Assembly (NCBI RefSeq): GCF_032229225.1
Contig: NZ_CP135076.1
Coordinates: forward strand, 372,001-436,000
DNA from: Stakelama saccharophila
GTDB taxonomy: Bacteria > Pseudomonadota > Alphaproteobacteria > Sphingomonadales > Sphingomonadaceae
Reading direction: 5' to 3'
Length of the DNA: 64,000 nt
Position numbers and translations under genes: made by a program. Under the pieces are notes generated by a model. The model had not been told where the DNA came from and did no database searches. It was given only the letters and a program-made list of their open reading frames with translations. Positions 50,934 through 58,944 of the stretch are shown piece after piece. Numbering within the stretch: the stretch's first letter is position 1; every line of letters begins with the position of its first letter.

Positions 50934-52322
50934 TCATGATGGGAGGGCCGCCGCTTTCGTGGGTACGCCGAGCCAGTCGGCAATTCGCGGAATATGGGGA
51001 AGAACGAGCCGATCGAACAGCCAGAGCACGACCAGCGAACCGGCCAGCAAGGGCAGGAGCGCGGCGAGCACGAGGAGGATCGGCACCACGCCCCCGATGC
51101 GTGCCGGCACGCTTGCCGGCGGCGGGGCGCCCAGCACATCCTCCGGCTTGCGCCGCCGCCACATCACGAACCCGCTCACCGCCATGGTGATGAGGCCGAT
51201 GGCGGTGAGCACGCCGACGAACTGGTTGATCCAGCCAAAAAGCTGCCCCTCGTGCCAAGCGATGCCGTAACCCACGACGCGATCCGCGAGATGGCCGTCG
51301 GCAAAGCCTTTGCGGGACAGTTCGCGGCCGGTCGCCATGTCATAGGTGATGGTGGTGCGCAGCGGACGGTTTTGTGCGTCCGAACGGATGCTCCACACCA
51401 TCCTGCCCGGCTTGCCGAGGCGGCCCGGCGCGCCCGGTGGGATGACGATTACCGGAAAGGCGAGGTTTTCCGCTTCCGCTTTCGCCACCATCGCATCCAA
51501 CCCGATCGGGGGACCAATCAGGGCCGACGCTGCCGGCAATGCCCGCATCATCGCGGCGTGATCGTGCCCGGCGTGAAGGTCGCCCGCGTCACCGGCCGGC
51601 GCCTCGCCCGCGAGCGTCCAGTCCTGCGGACCGTTTACCCAGCCCAGCTCGGTGCGGGCCGCCTTGAACGCGCCGCCCCACAATCCCGCCCAGGGCAGGC
51701 CGGTGCCGAGCAGCACCAGCACCAGCCCCGAAATCCAGAACCCCGTGACCGCGTGCAGGTCGCGCCAGAAGATGCGCTTGCCGCTCCGCAAGCGCGGCCA
51801 GACGACGCCGGCGAATTTCCGCCCGCGCGGCCACCACAAATAGAGGCCGGTGAGCACCAGCACGATCGCCCAGCTTGCCGCCAGCTCGACCAGCCAGCTT
51901 CCGCGCTTGCCGAGCAGCATTTCTCCGTGAATATCCTTGTCGATCTCCATCAGCCGGTTCTCGGGGGCGATGCTGCCCAGCACCTTGCCCCGAGGGGAAA
52001 CGAACACGTCCGTCATCGACCTGCCGCCCGCGAGCGCCACATGGATCATCGTGGCATCGCCCGGCCGTTCGGGCAGGCGGTAGCTATCGAAGCGCGCGCC
52101 GGGGAAAGCGGCCAGTGCCGCCTCCACCCGGTTCTGGGGGGAAACCGAGTTCTCGACCGGCAGGTCGTGGAAGGCGCGCTCCTCCCATCGCTCCACCTGC
52201 GGCTTGAACAGGTAGAAACTCCCGGTGACCGCGAGCAGCAGCACGAAGGGGATGACGAACAGCCCGGCATAGAAATGCCAGCGCCAGATGGTGCGGTAGA
52301 ATGCGGCGCGATCGAAGGTCAT
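50934..52322 (-). CDS. PepSY domain-containing membrane protein
   Basis: 462 residues with four hydrophobic helices: WRWHFYAGLFVIPFVLLLAVTGSFYLF, ELAASWAIVLVLTGLYLWWP, HAVTGFWISGLVLVLLGTGLPWAGLWG and FVGVLTAIGLITMAVSGFVMWRRRK, plus a C-terminal pair (PILLVLAALLPLLAGSLVVLWLFDRL). PepSY domains lie in the periplasmic loops. Helix-flanking His residues (WHFYAG, DLHAVTGFW) and the periplasmic DLHAGHDHAAM cluster could bind metal or heme. This family includes ferric/cupric reductases linked to TonB receptors, which is the arrangement here. I start it at the ATG 52322, three bases after the receptor stop; the frame upstream is antisense to the receptor gene. Confidence 0.88.
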   Translation of the reverse strand: MTFDRAAFYRTIWRWHFYAGLFVIPFVLLLAVTGSFYLFKPQVERWEERAFHDLPVENSVSPQNRVEAALAAFPGARFDSYRLPERPGDATMIHVALAGGRSMTDVFVSPRGKVLGSIAPENRLMEIDKDIHGEMLLGKRGSWLVELAASWAIVLVLTGLYLWWPRGRKFAGVVWPRLRSGKRIFWRDLHAVTGFWISGLVLVLLGTGLPWAGLWGGAFKAARTELGWVNGPQDWTLAGEAPAGDAGDLHAGHDHAAMMRALPAASALIGPPIGLDAMVAKAEAENLAFPVIVIPPGAPGRLGKPGRMVWSIRSDAQNRPLRTTITYDMATGRELSRKGFADGHLADRVVGYGIAWHEGQLFGWINQFVGVLTAIGLITMAVSGFVMWRRRKPEDVLGAPPPASVPARIGGVVPILLVLAALLPLLAGSLVVLWLFDRLVLPHIPRIADWLGVPTKAAALPS

Positions 52323-52324
52323 GG

Positions 52325-54607
52325 TCAGAACCTCGCCTTGACATCGGCAACGAACGTCCGCTGCGGCAGCGGATGCGAGACGTACGCCCGGTCGTTGAAG
52401 ATGTTGTCCACGCCGATGCTCAGCTCCAGCACCTTGTTGAGCGCGAAGGACGCGCGAGTGTCGACGAAGAAATATTCGGTCTGGAAGCCGTAAGCCCCGC
52501 CACGCTTCTGTCCGAGCAGATCGGAGTTGGGTCGCGTCGCGAAGCGCCAGCCGAGGGAGAGCTTGACCGGCTCCGCCACCTGGTAGCGGATATTGCCATT
52601 GGCCCGCCAGCGCGGGATGCGCGGGAATTGCACGCCCTCGGCGCGCGGATCGGCGACGTTGCGCAGCGTCTTGGCGTCGGTCCAGGCGACGTTGCCGTCG
52701 ATGTCGAGGCCGGGCAGGATATCCCTGGCCTCGATAATCAGCTCGACGCCCACCTGCCGCATCCGATCGACATTCTTGTAGGAACTGACGACCGTGCCGA
52801 ACTGGTTGAGCCCCTGAAAGCTGAAGATCGCGTCGTCGATGCCCTGGTAGAAGATGCTGGCGGTGGTTCGCACCTTGCCGAAGCCGCGGCTCAGGATCAG
52901 GTTGGCGTCCTTCGACTTTTCCGGGCGCAGATCGGGATCGAAGCTTTCGGGGTCGATGATGCCGAGATCGGTATCGAACCGGCCCTGGAACAATTCGCCC
53001 ACGGTCGGGAAGCGGGTGGCGGTGCCGAAGCTCAGTTGCAAGTCGATGTCGCCGGGAAGCCTGCCCTGGAGGCTGAGCTTGGGACTGACCGAATCGTCGG
53101 TGCGGCTGGCGTAGAAGGCGTCTTCGCGGGCGCCGGCGACCAGGCCGGAGATACCCCCGTCGAAGGCATGCCAGCGATCGTATCGGATGCCGCCGGTCAG
53201 GGTGAAATCGTCTCCGATCGACCAGGCATCCTCTGCCCATATGCCCCACAGACTCGTCTTGCCCTGGGTCGCTGCGGTGAAAACCGGGTTGGTGGCCGAG
53301 CGCCAGTTGGTTGTGCTGAACGTGTCTTGCGAGGTTTCATAGAGATTGGCGTTGAGGCCGAAGGCGAGCTTGTGCGCGCCGAAGCGCTGCTCGCCTGTCA
53401 GGTCGCCGGTCCACCATCCCGGTGTGTTCTGGATCGTCTGCGTGCCCGCGCCCGATGCGGCGCCGGTCGCAAAGTCGGTCGACGTACGGCTGTCCTGCCT
53501 GGGTATCCAGTAATGGGAGAAGTTCGCCGAGACGTTCCAACCGGCAAGCGGCCCGGCCAGCTTTAACCCGGCGAGAGATTCGGTGCGTCGCATGGTCGAA
53601 AAATCCAGGCCGGTGGCATTCCAGACCCGGCCTTCATAGGACACGCGACCCTGATAGACGGGATCACCATCGGCATCGGTCAGGAAGCTGCGCGGATCGG
53701 TGAGGTCCTGCCTGGTCTTCCAGATGAAGCCCAGGCCCTCGATCTTCCAGCCGCCCCCGGCGTCATAGCCGATCCGCAACCGCGCCTGGCCTTGCGTGAC
53801 ATCGACGGGCGATGCGCCGCCGAACACCGGCATCGCGAGGCGGTCGTCATCATAGGCGCCCGTTACCGGCGTGGCCGGCGCCGTCCCGGTGGCGCGGCTC
53901 AGCAGGTTGTAGGTCATCGATTGGCCGGTATTCTCGAAATGACGGAAACCGCCATAGATGCTCCACGGTCCGTTCTCCTGCTTCCAGCCCGCGCCGCCCT
54001 CGATGCTGTAGCCGGTGAAGGTTTCGTCATAGCCATATTCCCTGAACGGCATGACCATGCCCTGCACCGTGCCATAGGCCGATGTCCCTTCGGGCTCCTG
54101 CGTCGTCACCGAGATGACACCGCCCATCGAATTGCCGCCATAGCGGGCCGAATAGGGGCCATAGACGATGTCGAACTGCCGCACCTCGGACGGACCGACG
54201 ACGTTCCATTTGGGCGGATAGTCCCAGCGGTTGCCAAGGAAGTTGGAAACGACGAACCCGTCGACCAGTACGATCGTGCGCGCGCTCTGAATGGTGTTCG
54301 CGCCGCGCAGCGCGACCACGGCATTATCGTCCCCGGCGAAGCGTTTGCGCACATAGAAATTGGGCGCGTATTTCATCAGGTCTTCGACATTGACCGCATT
54401 GATCGCGTCGAATTCTTCCTTGCCGAGCGAGACGGAGAGGCCGCGCGGCACCACGGTGATCGGCGCGTCCTTCTGGCCGACGACGAGGATGCGGTCATTG
54501 GCGGCCTCGTCGGAGCGGGAGGGATCCGGCGAGGCGGCGGGTGCCTGCTGCGCAAAGGCAGGCGTCGCGACCAGCGCACTGGCGAGCGCGAAATGGGAAA
54601 TATGCAA
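52325..54607 (-). CDS. TonB-dependent receptor (metal-type), TTG start
   Basis: About 760 residues. I place the start at the TTG 54607, because it follows gggggtatctccg and yields a signal peptide (HISHFALASALVATPAFAQ); there is no ATG in the right place. The plug reads DRILVVGQKDAPITVVPRGLSVSLG, NVEDLMKYAPNFYVRKRFAGDDNAVVALRGANTIQSARTIVLVDGFVVSNFLG, and SEVRQFDIVYGPYSARYGGNSMGGVISVTT. The barrel ends FVADVKARF. DUF2946 precedes it and PepSY follows, a context seen with copper- or iron-type receptors. The ligand is not known. Confidence 0.88.
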   Translation of the reverse strand: MHISHFALASALVATPAFAQQAPAASPDPSRSDEAANDRILVVGQKDAPITVVPRGLSVSLGKEEFDAINAVNVEDLMKYAPNFYVRKRFAGDDNAVVALRGANTIQSARTIVLVDGFVVSNFLGNRWDYPPKWNVVGPSEVRQFDIVYGPYSARYGGNSMGGVISVTTQEPEGTSAYGTVQGMVMPFREYGYDETFTGYSIEGGAGWKQENGPWSIYGGFRHFENTGQSMTYNLLSRATGTAPATPVTGAYDDDRLAMPVFGGASPVDVTQGQARLRIGYDAGGGWKIEGLGFIWKTRQDLTDPRSFLTDADGDPVYQGRVSYEGRVWNATGLDFSTMRRTESLAGLKLAGPLAGWNVSANFSHYWIPRQDSRTSTDFATGAASGAGTQTIQNTPGWWTGDLTGEQRFGAHKLAFGLNANLYETSQDTFSTTNWRSATNPVFTAATQGKTSLWGIWAEDAWSIGDDFTLTGGIRYDRWHAFDGGISGLVAGAREDAFYASRTDDSVSPKLSLQGRLPGDIDLQLSFGTATRFPTVGELFQGRFDTDLGIIDPESFDPDLRPEKSKDANLILSRGFGKVRTTASIFYQGIDDAIFSFQGLNQFGTVVSSYKNVDRMRQVGVELIIEARDILPGLDIDGNVAWTDAKTLRNVADPRAEGVQFPRIPRWRANGNIRYQVAEPVKLSLGWRFATRPNSDLLGQKRGGAYGFQTEYFFVDTRASFALNKVLELSIGVDNIFNDRAYVSHPLPQRTFVADVKARF

Positions 54608-54750
54608 CGGAGATACCCCCGGGAATCTGAAATCGGGTGCAAGGCCGGCCCATTCGCGTGCGAACCACAGGCAAGCGCCGGCGGCCGTCGCGCAGGGTCG
54701 AGCCCGGCACGAAAATGCGCGGCGGACCCGACGGGTCGCCACGCATGCGT

Positions 54751-55143
54751 TCAGATGTTCAGGGGTGGACCGATGGCCGGCGGTGGCGGCGCGGCGAGGC
54801 GGTGAACCGTCAGATCGGCGAGCGCCGAGCCGAAGGAAAGCAGAACCGTTGGCAGCGGCAGGACCGCCGCGGGTGGCAATATTGGCGGCAGAAGACTGCC
54901 GGCGAATCCGCCTGCGAAGGCACAGGGATGGCGGGAACCCTTATGCTGGTCCGTCGGCTTCTTCTTGCCCAGGTCGGCGATGCCGGCAGGGCCATAGCCG
55001 GAGCAGAGCTGGATGACGATCTTGCCGTCCGTCTCGACAGGCATGAAGCCGGAGGGCACGAGAATGCGCAGAAGCAGGACGAGCAAGGCCGCTGCGACAA
55101 ATATGCCGCGCGTCGCCTTCGACTCCCGAATCCACGCTGTCAT
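54751..55143 (-). CDS. DUF2946-like small membrane protein
   Basis: 130 residues: a first helix (GIFVAAALLVLLLRILVPSGFMPVE), a short periplasmic loop with IVIQLCSGYGPAG, then a Pro/Leu-rich second segment (GSLLPPILPPAAVLPLPTVLL). The RILVPSGFMP...LCSG pattern is typical of DUF2946. Members occur next to TonB receptors and copper-handling genes; their function is unknown. It is the first gene of a three-gene operon with the receptor and PepSY protein, 143 bases upstream of the receptor's TTG. Confidence 0.8.
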   Translation of the reverse strand: MTAWIRESKATRGIFVAAALLVLLLRILVPSGFMPVETDGKIVIQLCSGYGPAGIADLGKKKPTDQHKGSRHPCAFAGGFAGSLLPPILPPAAVLPLPTVLLSFGSALADLTVHRLAAPPPPAIGPPLNI

Positions 55144-55154
55144 GAGGGCATGTT

Positions 55155-55164
55155 AGAATATTCT
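55155..55164. promoter_or_regulatory. Palindromic operator candidate before DUF2946
   Basis: agaatattct, extended as TGAGAATATTCTAACA on the minus strand, 11 bases before the DUF2946 start. The half TGAGAAT-x-TTC is the same as in the Fur-like box at 30291, so iron control is possible; a copper regulator cannot be excluded. Confidence 0.4.
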
Positions 55165-55246
55165 CACAGGGGCGTCAGCCTCGTGCCGGACTCTTCTGGC
55201 CCAGGAAGAGCCTCGCACCTCCACCTTCCTTGTACTCCAGTCTGGA

Positions 55247-55262
55247 CCCCGCCTTCGCGGGG
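55247..55262. repeat. REP-like palindrome, copy B
   Basis: CCCCGC-cttc-GCGGGG within tctggacc...acacgag, in the spacer between the DUF2946 and GH15 genes. It shares layout and flanks with the element at 34350, suggesting a dispersed short repeat family. Confidence 0.5.
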
Positions 55263-55329
55263 ACACGAGTGGTGGGCTCCGCACCGCCCGAAAGGTTCAG
55301 GCTGATCGTGTGCAAAGTTGCATTCGCCT

Positions 55330-57135
55330 CTATCGGCTGCGGTCGCCATTGCTGCTGCGGCGATGGGCCGGGCCGCCGCCGCCGAGGTTCATCGCGGTCG
55401 TGATGAGCGACAGGTGGGACAGGCCCTGCGGGAAATTGCCCAGCAGGCGCGCCTCGTCCGTGTCGAGTTCTTCCGACAGCAGCATCAGGTCGTTGGCGCG
55501 CGCGAGCAGCCGTTCGAACAGCGCGCGCGCTTCGTCCATCCGCCCCTGCAGCGCATAGACATCGGCCAGCCAGTAGCTTGCGGCGATGAAAGCGCCTTCG
55601 CCGCCGCCGATGCCGTCGTCGGCCGCATCGGCGGAATAGCGCACTACATAGCCGCCGCGCATCAGGTTGCGCTCGACCGCGGCGACGGTCGAGCGGATGC
55701 GAGGATCGTCTGCCGGCAGGAACCCCACCAGCGGAATCCTGAGCGCGCTGGCATCGAGCGCCGTTCCGTCGAAGGTCTGGGTGAAGCTTCCCACATCCTC
55801 GTCATATCCCCGGTCGCACACAAGGGCATGGATGTGATCGGCCAGTTCGCGACAGCGGCGGCTTCGTTCCGGATCGTCGCCATCGAACCAGCGCGCGGCG
55901 CGATCGAAGGCGACCCAGCACATCACTTTCGAATAGGTATAGCAGGCCGGATCGCCGCGGCTTTCCCAGATGCCGGCATCGGGTTCTTCCCAGACAGTTT
56001 CCAGCTTGTCGGCGAGCAGGCGGACGAGCGTGGAGCTATCCTCCGTCTTGCCCAGGCCGTGTTCCGCGGCGCGGTACAGGGCGTCGACGGTTTCGCCATA
56101 GATGTCGAGCTGGCACTGTCCGGCCGCGGCGTTGCCGAACCGCACCGGCCGGGCACCGTTGAACCCGGGCAGCCAGTCGGCTTCCCATTCCGGGGCCCGG
56201 CGATCGCCGCCGACGGTATAGAAGGGCTGAAGGTCGATCGGCTCGCCACCCGCCGTCCGCCGCAGCCATTCGATCCAGTGCGATGCTTCCCGGGTCATGC
56301 CGGCCTGGACGAAGCTCAGCAGCGTGAACGTGGCGTCGCGCAGCCAGCAATACCGGTAATCCCAGTTCCGCTTGCCCCCGGAGCATTCCGGCAGGGAGGA
56401 TGTCGGCGCCGCGGTGATACCGCCCGTCGGCCTGTGGATCAGCGCCTTCAGCGTGATCAGGGAGCGCAGCACCGCCTCCCGGTACGGTCCGTCATATCGG
56501 CTGCGGTCGAGCCAATCCTTCCAATAGCGATGCGTGTCCGCGAGCGCGCGGGCCGGATCGACGCGTTCCGGTACGTCATGGTGGGAGGCGAACCAGGTGA
56601 GAATGAAGGCCTTTGTGTCGCCCGCCGCGACGGTGAACTCGCTCCTGGCCCAACGGTCGACGAAGGCGATCTCCGCAGCAAAGTCCAGCGCCACCGCATC
56701 GGGGCCGGAAATCGCGACGGCGCGCACGTCCGACAGCGACTGGACGAGCGGATGAATCCGGCCATAGTCGAAGCGCAGCGCCAGATCGGAACGCATCCTT
56801 GTGCATCCGGAACGCCCCTCGACGATGCGGACGATGTCCGGCGCCTCGCCGCGAATGGGCATGAAGTCCGTGACGGCGACGGTGCCTTCGTCGGTTTCGA
56901 ACACCGTCTCCAGGATCAGCGTGTGGTCGATGTAGCGCCGTTCGGTGCGACGCACGGCGGCATCCGGGCGAAGTCGCCAGCAGCCATTGTCTTCGGTGCC
57001 GAGCAGGGCGGCGAAACATGCCCCGGAGTCGAAGCGCGGCAGGCACAGCCAGTCGATCGATCCGTCGCGCCCGACCAGCGCAGCCGTCTCGCCGTCGCCG
57101 ATCAGCCCGTAATCCTCGATCCGCCGCCGCGCCAT
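55330..57135 (-). CDS. Glycoside hydrolase family 15 (glucoamylase/trehalase-like)
   Basis: 601 residues of the bacterial GH15 type. It opens MARRRIEDYGLIGDGETAALVGRDGSIDWLCLPRFDSGACFAALLG, and the catalytic domain has KRNWDYRYCWLRDATFTL and IYGETVDALYRA. The C-terminal part has GGEGAFIAASYWLADVYALQGR and LSEELDTDEARLLGNFPQGLSHL, as in trehalase/glucoamylase-like proteins. These release glucose from trehalose or alpha-glucans. In a stress operon, trehalose turnover is the sensible role, by inference. The ATG at 57135 overlaps the SDR stop by one base. It is the last of seven genes. Confidence 0.9.
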   Translation of the reverse strand: MARRRIEDYGLIGDGETAALVGRDGSIDWLCLPRFDSGACFAALLGTEDNGCWRLRPDAAVRRTERRYIDHTLILETVFETDEGTVAVTDFMPIRGEAPDIVRIVEGRSGCTRMRSDLALRFDYGRIHPLVQSLSDVRAVAISGPDAVALDFAAEIAFVDRWARSEFTVAAGDTKAFILTWFASHHDVPERVDPARALADTHRYWKDWLDRSRYDGPYREAVLRSLITLKALIHRPTGGITAAPTSSLPECSGGKRNWDYRYCWLRDATFTLLSFVQAGMTREASHWIEWLRRTAGGEPIDLQPFYTVGGDRRAPEWEADWLPGFNGARPVRFGNAAAGQCQLDIYGETVDALYRAAEHGLGKTEDSSTLVRLLADKLETVWEEPDAGIWESRGDPACYTYSKVMCWVAFDRAARWFDGDDPERSRRCRELADHIHALVCDRGYDEDVGSFTQTFDGTALDASALRIPLVGFLPADDPRIRSTVAAVERNLMRGGYVVRYSADAADDGIGGGEGAFIAASYWLADVYALQGRMDEARALFERLLARANDLMLLSEELDTDEARLLGNFPQGLSHLSLITTAMNLGGGGPAHRRSSNGDRSR

Positions 57136-58145
57136 CAGCGGCCCCGACGTCGCCCGGCGAAAAGGCCGACACCCGCCGCGACCACCGCCGCCGCGCCAAG
57201 GCCGATCTGCGTGCGATGCGTGGTCAGCCAGAACTCCGAACTCTTGCGCCGGGCCGTGTCGTCGAACCGCCCATGCGCGCCGTGATCGCCCGCCACCGGG
57301 TGATAGAGATTGTCCTTGCGGCCGGGTTCGACGGGTTCGTCGCTCTGCTGTCCGCTCACGGCCGTGGCGCCGAGATACCGGTCGAGCAGCGGCGAGGCGA
57401 GCCGGTCCCCCCAGATGGCCTGGAGCGTCGGCCAGCCCAGCTTGATGCTCTTGCGTCGATGATGCGCGGCATAATGGATGGCGCGGGCCGGGATCTCGGG
57501 CTGGTAGGGCGGGCTCGCCGGCTTGGGTTTCATCGGCAGGTCGGTCTTGATCCAGTCGAATTGCGGCGTGTTGACGCCGGGCAACTGGACCATGGCGATA
57601 TGAACGTCGCTCTTGGCGGCGAACAGTTCGGACCGCACCGAATCGTGAAAGCCCTGGATCGCGTGCTTGGCCCCGCAATAAGCCGATTGCAGCGGAATAC
57701 CGCGATAGGCCAGGGCGGAGCCCACGAGCACGATGCTGCCCTTGTTGCGCGGGAGCATCCGCTTCAACGCAGCATGCGTGCCGTGGACCTGGCCGAGATA
57801 GGTGACCTTCGTCACCCGCTCATAATCCTCCATCGTCATGTCGATGAAGCGGGAAAGGACGCCGGCGAAGGCGACGTTCACCCAGATGTCGATCGGGCCG
57901 AACCTGTCCTCCACCTGCGTCGCGGCATCGTCGACCGCATGATGGTCGGCGACGTCGAGCGGCAGGACCAGCGCCTCGCCGCCTGCCGCCTCGACCTCGC
58001 GCGCGGCGGCTTTCAGCCCGTCGCGGCCGCGCGCGATCAGGCCGATGCGCGCCTTGTCCTTCGCGAATTCGCGCACCACGGCGCGGCCGACGCCGGCGGA
58101 GGCGCCGGTGATGACGACGACGGGGGGACAGGACTGCTTTGCCAT
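57135..58145 (-). CDS. Short-chain dehydrogenase/reductase with C-terminal membrane tail
   Basis: 336 residues: Rossmann motif VVVITGASAGVGRAVV, NVAFAG, and the catalytic YCGAKHA (Tyr-x3-Lys) preceded by Ser in VGSALAYRGIPL. After the ~250-residue SDR core comes an extension with a basic WGDRLASPLL stretch and a terminal hydrophobic helix (GLGAAAVVAAGVGLFAG then RRRGR), which would tether the enzyme to the membrane. The substrate is unknown. It lies 31 bases after the ZIP gene and touches GH15. Confidence 0.88.
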   Translation of the reverse strand: MAKQSCPPVVVITGASAGVGRAVVREFAKDKARIGLIARGRDGLKAAAREVEAAGGEALVLPLDVADHHAVDDAATQVEDRFGPIDIWVNVAFAGVLSRFIDMTMEDYERVTKVTYLGQVHGTHAALKRMLPRNKGSIVLVGSALAYRGIPLQSAYCGAKHAIQGFHDSVRSELFAAKSDVHIAMVQLPGVNTPQFDWIKTDLPMKPKPASPPYQPEIPARAIHYAAHHRRKSIKLGWPTLQAIWGDRLASPLLDRYLGATAVSGQQSDEPVEPGRKDNLYHPVAGDHGAHGRFDDTARRKSSEFWLTTHRTQIGLGAAAVVAAGVGLFAGRRRGR

Positions 58146-58176
58146 GATTACCTCGCTCCAATTCCGGGTTGCACGA

Positions 58177-58944
58177 TCACCCGCCGGTTTTCGACAGGAT
58201 GAAGGCGACGAGAAAACCGGCAACGGCGATCAATCCGGAGAATTCGTGCGTTTCCTCCGTCGCCTCGGGGATCATGGTGTCGACCAGCATCGCCAGGATC
58301 GCCCCGGCCGCGATCGCCGTCACCGACGCGATCCATTCCGGTGGCGCTCCGGCCAGAAGGGCGTTGCCGAACAGCGCCGAAATGCCGGAGGCAAAGGCGA
58401 TGCCGCCCCAGACGCCGAAGATGTATCGCTTGCTGCGGCCGGCCTTCTTCATGCCGGCCGCGCTCGAAAGCCCCTCCGGCACGTTCGACAGGAATACCGC
58501 GATTACCGTGACCAGGCTGACGCCGGCACCATCCAGCAGGCTGACCCCGATGACCACCGATTCGGGAATGCCGTCCAGCAGCGCACCGATGGCGATCGCC
58601 AGGCCGCCGTCGGCTCCTGCCGGCGGCTGGCGCTCCTTCGCGTCCGATCCGGACCGCTTGCGGTGCCGGGCGCCCCGGCGAGAGAGCACGACATTGGCGA
58701 CCGTATAGGCGAACGCGCCGGCGACGAAGCCGAGCGAGGTCGCCACCACGCCGCCCTGTCGGAACGCCTCGTCCATCAGATCGAAGGCCACCGCGGAAAT
58801 CAGCACGCCCGATCCCATCGCCATGATGGCGGCGATCACGCGCTGCGGCAGGGACACGGCAAGGGCGATCGCCGCGCCGATCAGCAGCGCCGATCCGCCC
58901 ACAAGGCCCCACAGGGCGGCGATCCAGGGGCCGGCGGCGCCCAC
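58177..58944 (-). CDS. ZIP family divalent metal transporter
   Basis: 255 residues with seven to eight membrane segments, starting at a GTG that directly abuts the GMC stop. The metal-site helices contain IGALLDGIPESVVIGVSLL and IAVFLSNVPEGLSSAAG, the ZIP signature in which the usual His-Asn-x-Pro-Glu is partly replaced. The cytoplasmic loop (RRGARHRKRSGSDAKERQPP) is basic rather than His-rich. Zinc, iron or manganese import is likely; the ligand set does not decide. It is the fifth gene of the stress operon. Confidence 0.88.
   Translation of the reverse strand: MGAAGPWIAALWGLVGGSALLIGAAIALAVSLPQRVIAAIMAMGSGVLISAVAFDLMDEAFRQGGVVATSLGFVAGAFAYTVANVVLSRRGARHRKRSGSDAKERQPPAGADGGLAIAIGALLDGIPESVVIGVSLLDGAGVSLVTVIAVFLSNVPEGLSSAAGMKKAGRSKRYIFGVWGGIAFASGISALFGNALLAGAPPEWIASVTAIAAGAILAMLVDTMIPEATEETHEFSGLIAVAGFLVAFILSKTGG

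Noticed and set aside
52323..53249. Long N-terminal extension of the PepSY frame
   Set aside because: It is antisense-frame sequence of the TonB receptor gene; the receptor's frame has domains and a signal peptide, so PepSY starts at 52322.
57136..57678. N-terminal extension of the GH15 frame
   Set aside because: It lies over the SDR gene in another frame. The family N-terminus MARRRIEDYG starts at 57135.
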